NCBI GenBank assembly: GCA_001770725.1
Contig: MERU01000007.1
Location: forward strand, 44,924-108,923
Reading direction: 5' to 3'
DNA: 64,000 nt
Source of the DNA: Burkholderiales bacterium RIFCSPHIGHO2_01_FULL_63_240
GTDB lineage: Bacteria; Pseudomonadota; Gammaproteobacteria; Burkholderiales; Burkholderiaceae_C
The translations under genes and the position numbers were made by a program. Shown here piece after piece: positions 25,357-33,724 of the stretch. How positions within the stretch are numbered: the first letter of the stretch is position 1; each line of letters starts with the position of its first letter. The notes beneath the pieces were generated by a model. It saw only the letters and a program-made list of their open reading frames with translations. It was not told the origin of the DNA and ran no database searches.

Positions 25357-25869
25357 TCACCCCTGCACCTTGCCCTCAGGCTTGCCACCGTGAAGGGTCT
25401 CCCCGCGCCCCAGCATGTCCACGAGCTGCGCGATCCGCTTCGCACGCGTTTCGGGCTTCACGGCCGTTTGAATGCGCCACAGGATCGCGTAGCGGTTCGC
25501 GGCATTGATGGTCGCGAAAAACGCTTTGGCTTTCGGTGCGGCGTCCAGCGCCACGATCAGGTCTTCGGGCACCTCGGCGGTTCGTGCGCCGTCGTAGGCC
25601 TGCGCCCACCGGCCGTCGGCCTGGGCGGCCGCCACTTGCGCCAGGCCCGGCGCCTGCATGCGGCCCGCTTGGGTCAGCGCCGCCACCTTCTCGACGTTGA
25701 CCTTCGACCAGACGCTGCGCGCCCGCCGTGGCGTGAACCGCTGAAGGAAGTGCTGCCCGTCCAGGGCCTTCTTCTGGCTGTCGATCCACCCCCAGCACAG
25801 CGCGATGTCCACCGCTTCAAGGTAGGTGACGCTGGTCTCGTTGGCGCCGCGCTTGGCGATCTTCCGCAC
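25357..25869 (-). pseudogene. YdeI/OmpD-associated family gene lacking its N-terminus
   Basis: The C-terminal part (about 170 residues) is a clear YdeI-family protein: VTYLEAVDIALCWGWIDSQKK, LQRFTPRRARSVWSKVNVEKV, and the Lys/Arg-rich helical end. Intact members start with about 35 residues ending near GVWLKIAKRG. Here the equivalent is GVRKIAKRG, and no frame upstream restores the missing segment or a ribosome site. The only nearby start is GTG 25869. It is therefore likely a truncated gene, with the YkvA-like gene's upstream region occupying the lost 5' end. A short functional product cannot be excluded. Confidence 0.55.
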
Positions 25870-25960
25870 ACCTTGAGCGCCATCCCCGTTCGGGCAACCG
25901 GATGAGCTGAAAAGATTCGGCCAGAATCCCGAACAGCAGCGCAACCAGGAGGCACGGTCA

Positions 25961-26350
<390 letters not shown>

Positions 26351-26387
26351 TTCGCGCAGCACTGCACGGGTGGCCTCCCGTGGTGCA

Positions 26388-26957
26388 TCAAGCACCCACC
26401 GTCAGGCGCGCCAAGGTCTGGGCAAAGTGCTGCCCGAACAAGCGCGCCGTCTTGGTGTCCCCCGGTGCGAACGCATCGGCCGGCGAGCCATGCCCGGCCT
26501 GCGCCACCAGGCCCGACCACGAGCCCAGGCGGTTGACCGCTTCGTCGTAGGGCACGCCCTGGTGCTGCTCGGGCAGGAAGGGGTTGCCCACCCACAGCAT
26601 GCCGTGCTGCATGCCGAAGACGAACATCGACATCAAGGTGGACTGCTTGTCGCCAGCGGGCAGCGACGAGACGGTGAACCCCGCCGCCACCTTGCCCTTG
26701 AGCGCCTGCGTGCGCCAGAGGCGGCCGGTGGCGTCCATGAAGGACTTGAACGGCCCCGACACGCCGCCCAGGTAGGTCGGCGAGCCAAGGATGAGCCCGT
26801 CGTAGGCGGTCAGGGCGTCGGGGGTGCGGGCCAGGTCTTCGGCGCGCAAGAGCGCCACCTCGACGTTCGGCGCGCTGCGTGCGCCCGCCACGATGTGCTG
26901 CGCGATGTGCTCGGTGTGCCCGTGGGCACTGTGGTGGATGACGGCAAGTTGTTTCAT
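26388..26957 (-). CDS. NAD(P)H:quinone oxidoreductase-like flavodoxin-fold protein
   Basis: This 189-residue protein has the flavodoxin fold of the WrbA/NADPH-dependent FMN reductase group: HHSAHGHTEHIAQHI (phosphate-binding loop), YDGLILGSPTYLGGVSGPFKSFMDATGRL, and GKVAAGFTVSSLPAGDKQSTL. It probably reduces quinones with NAD(P)H using FMN. It is the second gene of an operon with a DUF2938 membrane protein, 10 bases behind it, under a MerR-type promoter. Induction by an electrophile, quinone or metal is likely but not shown. Confidence 0.85.
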   Translation of the reverse strand: MKQLAVIHHSAHGHTEHIAQHIVAGARSAPNVEVALLRAEDLARTPDALTAYDGLILGSPTYLGGVSGPFKSFMDATGRLWRTQALKGKVAAGFTVSSLPAGDKQSTLMSMFVFGMQHGMLWVGNPFLPEQHQGVPYDEAVNRLGSWSGLVAQAGHGSPADAFAPGDTKTARLFGQHFAQTLARLTVGA

Positions 26958-26967
26958 GACGGGCCTT

Positions 26968-27462
26968 TCAGGGTTGAACGAGCGCGATGAGCGAGGCCGA
27001 CAGGTACAGGCCCAGCCCAAAGACGCAGTGGTTGAGCAGGCTGCGCAAGCAGCTCTTCGCGGGCGACGGGGTCTTGCTGGCGAAGAAGCCGGCGCCCATC
27101 GCGGGTTGCATGAGCAGCAGGGGCGCGGCCACGGTGAGCACGCCCACCGCCAGCGCGGGCAGCAGGGTCGGGCTGGCCAGCCACGAGCGGCCCGCCACCG
27201 CAGCGAGCAAGGCCGAGAAGGCCACCCCCACCGCGTAATGCGTGAGCCAGCCCCAGGCCAGCTCGCCGGCAATGGGCTCGGCCTTGGCGATGGCCGCGTG
27301 CGTGAGCCGCCCGCGCAGCAGGTGCCCCACCCACCGGCCGATCAGGCCGAAGCCCTGCGTGGCCACGCCCATGCGCTTGAGCCACTGCAGCCACACGTCC
27401 ATCACGGCGGTGGCCCCCAGGCCGATGAGGGTGACTCGGAAAGCGTCTTGCCAGGTGTCCAT
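26968..27462 (-). CDS. DUF2938 membrane protein
   Basis: This 164-residue protein has four predicted membrane helices. LIGLGATAVMDVWLQWLKR at the N-terminus and GRWVGHLLRGRLTHAAIAKA match DUF2938, a family of unknown function. ATG 27462 is preferred to ATG 27468 because AAGGA stands 7 bases before it, against 1 base for the other. It is the first gene downstream of the MerR-type promoter at 27504-27534 and is followed by the flavodoxin gene. Confidence 0.78.
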   Translation of the reverse strand: MDTWQDAFRVTLIGLGATAVMDVWLQWLKRMGVATQGFGLIGRWVGHLLRGRLTHAAIAKAEPIAGELAWGWLTHYAVGVAFSALLAAVAGRSWLASPTLLPALAVGVLTVAAPLLLMQPAMGAGFFASKTPSPAKSCLRSLLNHCVFGLGLYLSASLIALVQP

Positions 27463-27503
27463 CGCCATGTCCTTTCAGGTTGACTGTTGAGCCGATGGAA
27501 GTC

Positions 27504-27534
27504 AGCATAGAAGTTGAAGTCAACTTCAAGTCAA
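27504..27534 (-). promoter_or_regulatory. MerR-type promoter with 19-bp spacer and centred operator
   Basis: On the minus strand, TTGACT (27529-27534) and TATGCT (27504-27509) are 19 bases apart. An 18-bp inverted repeat, GAAGTTGA-AG-TCAACTTC (27510-27527), fills that spacer. The over-long spacer with the dyad inside is the hallmark of promoters activated by MerR proteins through DNA distortion. It drives the DUF2938-flavodoxin operon, and the regulator gene starts 18 bases away on the other strand. Confidence 0.85.
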
Positions 27535-27544
27535 GAGGCTTTTG

Positions 27545-27994
27545 ATGGACATCTCCGAAGTGGCCAGGCGGTCTGGCGTGCCGGCATCGACGCTGCGCTA
27601 TTACGAGAAGGTCGGGCTGATCCGGTCCACCGGGCCACAAGGCGTGCGGCGGCGGTTCGCGCCCACGGTGCTGGACCAGCTGGCGCTTATCGCACTGGGG
27701 CAGGCGGCGGGCCTGTCGCTCGACGAAGTCCGCTCGATGCTGGCGCCCACTGGCGCCGTGAACATCGACCGCCAGTTGCTGGCAGCCAAGGCCGACGACA
27801 TCGACGCAACGATCAAGCAGCTGCGGGCGGTGAGCCGGGGCTTGAGGCATGCGGCGGCGTGCCCCGCACCCAGCCACGCACAGTGCCCGACGTTCCAGGG
27901 GTTGCTCAAGTCGGCTGCATCGGGCGCGCTGGCGCGCAAGCAGGTGGCGCGCAAGGTGGCGCCCAAGTTGGTGCTCAAGCGGGGCCAGGGCTGA
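27545..27994 (+). CDS. MerR family transcriptional regulator
   Basis: This 149-residue protein has the MerR winged helix at residues 1-70 (MDISEVARRSGVPASTLRYY, then EKVGLIRS, RRFAPTVLDQLALIALGQAAGLSLDEVR), a dimerisation helix, and a short C-terminal effector part containing two Cys (AAACPAPSHAQC) and a basic tail. The Cys pair could bind metal or sense thiol-reactive compounds, but the typical CueR/ZntR spacing is not clear. ATG 27545 follows an in-frame TTG. It is divergent from the operon it most likely controls. Confidence 0.88.
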   Translation: MDISEVARRSGVPASTLRYYEKVGLIRSTGPQGVRRRFAPTVLDQLALIALGQAAGLSLDEVRSMLAPTGAVNIDRQLLAAKADDIDATIKQLRAVSRGLRHAAACPAPSHAQCPTFQGLLKSAASGALARKQVARKVAPKLVLKRGQG

Positions 27995-28007
27995 GGGGGC
28001 CCGCCCC

Positions 28008-29591
28008 TCAAGCCGCGTGCAGCAAGGCCAGGCTCTGCCTTGCGAGTTGCTGCGCCGCGGCCAAGGGGCCATCGGCCATCACGACCCGGTCGGGCCGCAC
28101 GACGGCCACCCAGCCTGCGGGCACCTTGTGCGAGCCGAACGAGTTGTCGAGGTCTTCCCAGGTGGGCACGCTGGCTTCGTTGGCGGGGCACCCGCGCGGG
28201 GTGATCCGCAGGAAGCGCCCACCAGCGAGTTGCCATTGCTGGCGCACGTCAGGTGGCAGGCTGGCGGCCGGGTCCACGCCAAAGCCCACCAGCATCAGCC
28301 CCTGACCCAGGGCGTCGTCGCTGAGGGCGTGGGCCCGGTCGGCGAGCGAGCGCACCCAGCCCTGCGGCAGTTGCCCGCCGCGAACCAGGCCCGCGCCGGA
28401 CTTGCCCCGAAGAAAGCAGCCCACCTTGAACTGGTTGGCCGGCTTGATCTCGAGGTTCTCGAACAGGTCCTTGACGCGAGGGATGCTCGACAGGATCTTC
28501 ATCGCGCCATGGGTGAGCCAGGCCTGGATGGCGTTGCCCGGCATCACCAGGCGCCCCATGAACTGCGCCAGGTCGATCATCTCGCGCGCATGCGGCTGGC
28601 GCTCGCGGCTGTAGCTTTGCAGCAGGTCCGCCCGAGCCCGGCCTTGCGTGACCCAGGCGAGCTTCCAGCCCAGGTTGGCCACGTCACGCAGGCCCGCCAC
28701 CAGCCCCTGGCCGACAAAGGGTGGCGTGATGTGTGCGGCGTCGCCCACCAGGAAGGCGCGGTTCACCTGGAAGGTGTCGGCCACCCGCGCATGGAAGCGG
28801 TAGACCGCGACCCGCTCGATGTCGATCTCCTGGCCTTGGGACCAGGGCGCCAGCAGGCGCCGCACGGTCTCGGGTCGTTCCATCTCTTCACGGGTCTCAC
28901 CCGGCTGGAGCTTGAACTCCCAGCGCTGACGGTTGCCGGGCGCCACCATGTGCGGGGTGGGGCGCTGCGGGTCGCAGATGAACTCGACGTGGTCGATGGG
29001 CTGGGGCACCTGCCTGGCGTCGACCACCAGCCAGTCTTCGGCGTAGGTCTTGCCTTTGAAGTCCAGGCCCAGCAGCCTGCGCACCAGCGAGTTGGCGCCA
29101 TCGGCCCCGACGATGTACCTGGCGCTGACGACCTGCTGGGTGCCGTTGGGGCCTTGAACACGGGCCTGCACGCCCGATGCGTCCTGCTCGAAGCCCAGCA
29201 GGTCGCAGCCCAGCGCCACCTGAACCGAGGCGTGGCCTGCCAGCTTCCTGCGCAACACCTCCTCCAGCTGAGGTTGGTAGAAGGTCACCAGCTTGGGGTG
29301 GCCGTCCAGGGCTCCCGCGGTGTTGGCGCGGCTGTAGAAGCCGAAGTGGGGCGAGTGCATGCGCACCTCGGGGATCGCGACGGTGTCGATGTCGCCGTCC
29401 TGCACGCCGCACATCTGCAGCACCCTCAAGGCCTCGTTGTCCAGGGCGATCGCACGGGGCGCGCGAAAGACCTCGGTGGCCTTGTCGATGGCCAGCACGT
29501 TGACGCCGTGCTGGCCCAGCAGGTTGGCCAGGGCGGCGCCGACGGGGCCCAGTCCCACCAGCAGCACATCGGTCTGGTTTGGCAAAGTCAT
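28008..29591 (-). CDS. FAD-dependent aromatic hydroxylase (MhpA-like)
   Basis: This 527-residue class A flavoprotein monooxygenase has the FAD-binding GLGPVG motif (residues 13-18), the DG motif (VGADGANSLVRRLLGL) and the GD motif (FLVGDAAHITPPFVGQGLVAGLRD, in part). The length and C-terminal thioredoxin-like domain fit the MhpA/PheA group that ortho-hydroxylates phenolic acids or phenols with NAD(P)H and O2. It is the last gene of a four-gene unit with an extradiol-type dioxygenase and a FAH hydrolase, so it probably makes the catecholic substrate for ring cleavage. Exact substrate unknown. Confidence 0.85.
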   Translation of the reverse strand: MTLPNQTDVLLVGLGPVGAALANLLGQHGVNVLAIDKATEVFRAPRAIALDNEALRVLQMCGVQDGDIDTVAIPEVRMHSPHFGFYSRANTAGALDGHPKLVTFYQPQLEEVLRRKLAGHASVQVALGCDLLGFEQDASGVQARVQGPNGTQQVVSARYIVGADGANSLVRRLLGLDFKGKTYAEDWLVVDARQVPQPIDHVEFICDPQRPTPHMVAPGNRQRWEFKLQPGETREEMERPETVRRLLAPWSQGQEIDIERVAVYRFHARVADTFQVNRAFLVGDAAHITPPFVGQGLVAGLRDVANLGWKLAWVTQGRARADLLQSYSRERQPHAREMIDLAQFMGRLVMPGNAIQAWLTHGAMKILSSIPRVKDLFENLEIKPANQFKVGCFLRGKSGAGLVRGGQLPQGWVRSLADRAHALSDDALGQGLMLVGFGVDPAASLPPDVRQQWQLAGGRFLRITPRGCPANEASVPTWEDLDNSFGSHKVPAGWVAVVRPDRVVMADGPLAAAQQLARQSLALLHAA

Positions 29592-29609
29592 GTCTTGTCC
29601 TTGTGTGGG

Positions 29610-30650
29610 TCAGGTCGGGGCCACCAGCACGGCCCGGGTGGGGTGCCCCTGTCCCACGTGTGCAAAGGCGCTCTCCGCCTGGTCGAAGCGGGTGTGGTGG
29701 CCCACTTCCAGCACCAGGGGCTGTGAGAGCAGGCTCGACTGGATCGCATCCATCGCGTCGACATCGGGTTTGAACACCGTCCAGGCGTAGCGGGCCTTGG
29801 GTGCGATCGCGCGCTGGCGCCCCCGCATGGCCTGCCATTCGCGCAGGCAGGCGAGCCCCCCGGTCAGCCAGCCGCGGTCATCGATGTGGCCCAGGAGCGG
29901 GTGGACTGTGGTCGCGTGTCCCAAGGCCCCGGCGTGAAGCCTGCCCAGCACGTCGGCATCGTCGGCCCATGTGCCGAAGTTGAGGGTGGCGTCGCAGTCC
30001 GATGGCAGGTCGGACAGGCGCGTGGTGCCGCGGTCGACCACTTGCGTGGCGCCCAGGGCCAGGCAGCGGGCCGCCGAGGCGCCCCCGCAGACCGCGGTGA
30101 CGCGGGCGCCCCACCGCGACAGCCATTGGATGGCCAACTGGCCCAAGGCGCCGCCAGCGCCATGCACGAGCACGTGCTTGCTCGCGGCGTTGTGCTGGTG
30201 CAGGCCGACGGCCTTGAGCGCCCGCCAGAGGGTGGTGAAGGTGTAGGGCAGCACCGCGGCGGACACCATGAGGGTGCCGGCCGGCAAGGGCCTGACCCAG
30301 CGCGATGGCACGCACACCTCGCTGCGGTGTGCGCCCTGGGGGCCGGTGGGCACGAGGCCCCAGACCCGGTCGCCGGGTGAGACGTGCAGCACGTTGGGCC
30401 CCACCTCCGTGACCACGCCAGCGAAGTCATTGCCCAGCACCAGTTCGCGTCCACCCGCGCCCAAAAGAGACAGGACCTTGCGGCCATACCCGGCTGCTCG
30501 CTTGACGTCGATGGGGTTGACCGAGGCAACGCACACCTGAACGCGCACCTCATCAAGCTTCAGGGTGCGTCGCTGGGCTGGCACCCAACGCAGTGAGCGC
30601 GGCGCGGCCCCACCTCCGACCCGGCACACCAGGGCCATGGCGGGGCTCAT
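29610..30650 (-). CDS. MDR-family (quinone oxidoreductase-like) zinc-independent reductase
   Basis: This 346-residue protein has a GroES-like N-terminal domain (VASVNPIDVKRAAGYG, LGNDFAGVVTEVGPNV, PGDRVWGLVP) and a Rossmann domain (HVLVHGAGGALGQLAIQWLSRWGARVTAV, in part). The structural zinc Cys cluster of alcohol dehydrogenases is absent, as in quinone oxidoreductase/RTN4I1-like reductases. Its start overlaps the stop of the FAH-family gene by four bases (ATGA). In context it may reduce an unsaturated intermediate of the aromatic pathway. Confidence 0.8.
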   Translation of the reverse strand: MSPAMALVCRVGGGAAPRSLRWVPAQRRTLKLDEVRVQVCVASVNPIDVKRAAGYGRKVLSLLGAGGRELVLGNDFAGVVTEVGPNVLHVSPGDRVWGLVPTGPQGAHRSEVCVPSRWVRPLPAGTLMVSAAVLPYTFTTLWRALKAVGLHQHNAASKHVLVHGAGGALGQLAIQWLSRWGARVTAVCGGASAARCLALGATQVVDRGTTRLSDLPSDCDATLNFGTWADDADVLGRLHAGALGHATTVHPLLGHIDDRGWLTGGLACLREWQAMRGRQRAIAPKARYAWTVFKPDVDAMDAIQSSLLSQPLVLEVGHHTRFDQAESAFAHVGQGHPTRAVLVAPT

Positions 30651-31618
30651 GCCGACACCACCTTGTTGCGCTGCACGCCCAGGTCGAGGCGGCCGTCATC
30701 GGTGCGGATGCGCAGCTCCATCACGTCGTTGGGCTGCAGGAACAGCGGGTCCCTCATGCCCTTGCGAACGAAGATCTTCCACTTCGTGGCGTCCGAGATG
30801 AAGTGCCGCGCCAGGAACATGGGCAGCTTGCCTGGCGACCTGGCCGCGCAGCCGGCCGGCGTGCCGGTTGCGATCAGGTCTCCGGCCTGCAGGTCCTGCA
30901 GCGCCGACAACTCGGTCAGGGTCTGGTGCGGCTTGAACAGCATGGACCCACACAGGTCGTTCTGACGCTCTGCGCCGTTGACGGTGAGCCGCATGCGCAG
31001 GCTGGGCCAAAGCGCCCATTCCTCGGGCTCGAGCAGCAGCAAAGTGGGCCCCACAGGCCCGAAGGTGCGGTGGCTCTTGCCCTTGTAGAACTGGCCTTGC
31101 GGCAGCTGCACATCGCGCGCCGACACGTCGTTGACGATGGTCAGCCCGGCGAGCACTTCGTGCAGGCGGTCGGCGCGCACCTCGCGGGCCTGGGTCAGGT
31201 CTTGCGACAGGACCAGGCCCAGCTCGATCTCGTGGTCCAGCAGCTGCACGTGGCGCGGCCGGATCACGTCGTCCGTGGGGCCCGTGATGCACGAAGAAGC
31301 CTTGGCGAAGATGGTGTTGAACGGGAAGTTCTTCGGGTCCAGCCCGGATTCGCGCACATGGCTTTCGTAGTTCACGCCCTGGCAGATGAACTGCTGGTTG
31401 GTGGTCACGGGCGAGAGCAGCTTCACGTCGTCCAGGCTCAAGGTGGCCTGCTCGCGGGTGGCGGCACGCGCCTGTGCCTGCGCATGGCGCACGAACTCGC
31501 CCGTGGTGGCGGCCTGCGTGGCCAGCACCGCGATGCGGCGGTCGAACAGGACGCCCCACTGAGGCGGGTTGGAAGAGGGGCCAGCCTTGGGCTGGAAGCG
31601 AACGACGGAAGTGGCCAT
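30647..31618 (-). CDS. Fumarylacetoacetate hydrolase family protein
   Basis: This 323-residue protein carries the FAH C-terminal catalytic domain: metal-binding E130 and E132 in LDHEIELGLVL, the following VNDVSARDVQ, and GDLIATGTPAGCA near the C-terminal third. FAH-family enzymes hydrolyse or decarboxylate C-C bonds in ring-cleavage products. The gene lies between the dioxygenase and the reductase, so it likely processes the meta-cleavage product in place of an alpha/beta hydrolase, which is missing here. It lies 46 bases after the dioxygenase gene. Confidence 0.88.
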   Translation of the reverse strand: MATSVVRFQPKAGPSSNPPQWGVLFDRRIAVLATQAATTGEFVRHAQAQARAATREQATLSLDDVKLLSPVTTNQQFICQGVNYESHVRESGLDPKNFPFNTIFAKASSCITGPTDDVIRPRHVQLLDHEIELGLVLSQDLTQAREVRADRLHEVLAGLTIVNDVSARDVQLPQGQFYKGKSHRTFGPVGPTLLLLEPEEWALWPSLRMRLTVNGAERQNDLCGSMLFKPHQTLTELSALQDLQAGDLIATGTPAGCAARSPGKLPMFLARHFISDATKWKIFVRKGMRDPLFLQPNDVMELRIRTDDGRLDLGVQRNKVVSA

Positions 31619-31664
31619 CGGGGTGTTCCTGAAAGGGGTGAAGTGGGGGGAGATGCGGCGGCGC

Positions 31665-32804
31665 TCAGAGCCAGGGGCGAGCGGGCGCGTCGATCGCCTT
31701 GCCGGCCTGGATCAGCCGGCCCAGGTTGAGCCGCCCTGATCGCCAGAGCTGGAAGACCTTCCAAAGGAGCGCAGGCCCCTTCTTCGGGAACATGGTGGGC
31801 GGCACGTCGTCGCCCCAGGCCCAGATGCTGGCCGGGGCGAAGGGCACGTAGCGCGTTTCGTGGTCGGCGGTGAAGACGTCGCCATCGGTGTAGTGCTCGA
31901 ACTCGAAGCCGTCCGCGTCGTACCAGTAGTCGAACAACTGGCTGCCCAGCACGTGGCGGCCGATGCCCCACATGTGCCGGTGCCCATTGGCCTTGAGCAC
32001 CTGCTGGCCCTGACCGAGGGCGTCGAGGTCTTCCACCTCCCAGGCGCTGTGTTCGTACCTGGCCTCCAGTCCCCCGGCGATGACGACGGTGTGGTGGTCA
32101 GCGGGTGTGGCGCCCAGGTCCAGCCGGAAGAACGCCAGCATGGGCGAGCCGTCGGGCAGGTACTGCACATCGGTCGGGATCAAGCCGAGCACGCGCATGT
32201 ACCAGTCGGCCATGAGCTGGAAGTCGGTGGTCTGCATCACCACGTGACCCAGCCGCCCCACCCGCGCCGGCTCGATGGGCGGGCGCACCGTGGCGTTGAC
32301 GCGCGGCGTCTGCGTCAAGGTGTTGGCCTGGTTGGTGAGCGGCTGGCGCACGGGCAGGGCATCCACCCGCGACCAGCCCTGGATCAGCCACACAGCGTGG
32401 CCGTCCGGGTCGCGCAGGCCGACGGCCCGCCCGCCCCCGGGGATCGCTTCGGGGGGCACGCTCTGGCCGCCCAGCTGCCTGGCCAGGTTGGGCAGGTCGA
32501 CGCCATCGGGTGCGACGAAGGCCGCGCCCATGTAGCGTGAGCGCGCCGAGCGGGTCGCCACCAGGACCGCAGGCGCGGCGTCGGCCGCGCGCATGACCAG
32601 GCGATCGGCGGTGCGCGACACCGTGATCAGCCCGAAGTCCTGCCAGAAGCGCTCGGCCCGCAACAGGTCGCGCTTTTCGAACATGAGGAAGGCCAGCTGG
32701 CTGGCCCGCATCAGCGGCTGCGGGCGGTGGACCTGCTGAACATGGTCGGGGCGTTGGCTCTCCGGGTACTCCGGCGCGGTGCGAAGGACAGGTGGCGAAG
32801 TCAT
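31665..32804 (-). CDS. Extradiol-type (VOC family) ring-cleavage dioxygenase
   Basis: This 379-residue protein has two vicinal-oxygen-chelate modules. The candidate iron ligands sit in the second: H187 (GRLGHVVMQTTD), H252 (EHSAWEVEDLDAL) and E303 (GFEFEHYTDG), as in type I extradiol dioxygenases that open catechols next to the diol. The N-terminal module keeps the fold but not the ligands, as usual. ATG 32804 is chosen because an upstream in-frame start at 32870 would lie inside the candidate TetR operator. It is the first gene of the catabolic operon and is divergent from a TetR gene. Confidence 0.82.
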   Translation of the reverse strand: MTSPPVLRTAPEYPESQRPDHVQQVHRPQPLMRASQLAFLMFEKRDLLRAERFWQDFGLITVSRTADRLVMRAADAAPAVLVATRSARSRYMGAAFVAPDGVDLPNLARQLGGQSVPPEAIPGGGRAVGLRDPDGHAVWLIQGWSRVDALPVRQPLTNQANTLTQTPRVNATVRPPIEPARVGRLGHVVMQTTDFQLMADWYMRVLGLIPTDVQYLPDGSPMLAFFRLDLGATPADHHTVVIAGGLEARYEHSAWEVEDLDALGQGQQVLKANGHRHMWGIGRHVLGSQLFDYWYDADGFEFEHYTDGDVFTADHETRYVPFAPASIWAWGDDVPPTMFPKKGPALLWKVFQLWRSGRLNLGRLIQAGKAIDAPARPWL

Positions 32805-32859
32805 GGCACTCACAGGTTGGCAACACACCGGGGCTTGCAGGCCCCGTGCGGTTCGGCAA

Positions 32860-32893
32860 TAATGACACAAACGTCATTATGACGGCAACGTCA
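32860..32893. promoter_or_regulatory. Tandem TetR-type operators (two TGAC-N6-GTCA sites)
   Basis: TGACACAAACGTCA (32863-32876) and TGACGGCAACGTCA (32880-32893) are two copies of the same 14-bp dyad, 17 bases apart. The first is extended to a 20-bp repeat with arms TAATGAC and GTCATTA (32860-32879). They lie between the dioxygenase operon and the divergent TetR gene. Confidence 0.75.
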
Positions 32894-32964
32894 ATTTGTG
32901 GGTGATGCGAGGTCACGCTGCGACTGCGTGAGACATTCCTGCTTTTGCCCACACGCCTGACCCC

Positions 32965-33660
32965 ATGAACACCCTTGATCACCGCACCCGAGTCGCCGCA
33001 GAAAAGCGTGAGCGCATGCGCATGCGCCTGATCGAGAGCGCGCTGCACGTGTTCGCACACAAGGGGGCCGATGCCGCCGTGATCGAAGACGTGATCGCCA
33101 TGGCCGAGGTCTCGCGCGGCACCTTCTACAACTACTTCCGCACCAACGAAGAGCTGCTCGCGGCGGTCGTCAAGGAGCTGGGCAACGAGTTGCTCTCCCT
33201 GGTCGAGCGCGTGGTCATCCAGTGCAAGGACCCCGCCGAGCGGCTGGCCACGGGCGTGCGCATGGCCCTGCACACGATGCGGGCGCACCCCTTGCTGGCG
33301 CAGTTCGTGGCGCGCGCTGGCCTGGCCATGGCGGCCAACAACAGCCTCGCGATGGCCTACCTGCCGCGCGACATCCAGGCCGGGATGGACAAGGGTCGCT
33401 TCAACGTCAGCTCGGTGCAGGTGGGGCTGGTGCTGGTGCTGGGCACGGCGCACGCGGCCGTGGCGGCCATGACCCTGCCCGAGCCGCTGCCGGCCTCACT
33501 GCCCGCCAGCTACCCCGAGGACGTCACCTACCACCTGCTGCTGGGCCTGGGCATGACCAAAGCGCAGGCGCGCAAGCTGGTGAGCACGCCCATCACCCAC
33601 GTCGAGTTCCCTGAGCAGGCCCTGCTGGCCCGGACCCGGCCGACCGCCGCCCACCCCTGA
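32965..33660 (+). CDS. TetR family repressor of the aromatic cluster
   Basis: This 231-residue protein has the TetR DNA-binding domain at about residues 18-65 (RMRLIESALHVFAHKGADAAV, then VIAMAEVSRGTFYNYFRTNEELL). The ligand domain is helical. It stands divergent from the dioxygenase-FAH-reductase-hydroxylase operon and 64 bases ahead of an acyl-CoA synthetase gene in the same direction. Tandem dyads in the divergent region are its probable binding sites, and an aromatic acid or its CoA thioester is a likely inducer (inference). Confidence 0.88.
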   Translation: MNTLDHRTRVAAEKRERMRMRLIESALHVFAHKGADAAVIEDVIAMAEVSRGTFYNYFRTNEELLAAVVKELGNELLSLVERVVIQCKDPAERLATGVRMALHTMRAHPLLAQFVARAGLAMAANNSLAMAYLPRDIQAGMDKGRFNVSSVQVGLVLVLGTAHAAVAAMTLPEPLPASLPASYPEDVTYHLLLGLGMTKAQARKLVSTPITHVEFPEQALLARTRPTAAHP

Positions 33661-33724
33661 TCGCACGCCGGGTGGGGCCCGGTGCGTGCGTGAACCCATT
33701 TCACACACCCCACCGGAGACACCC

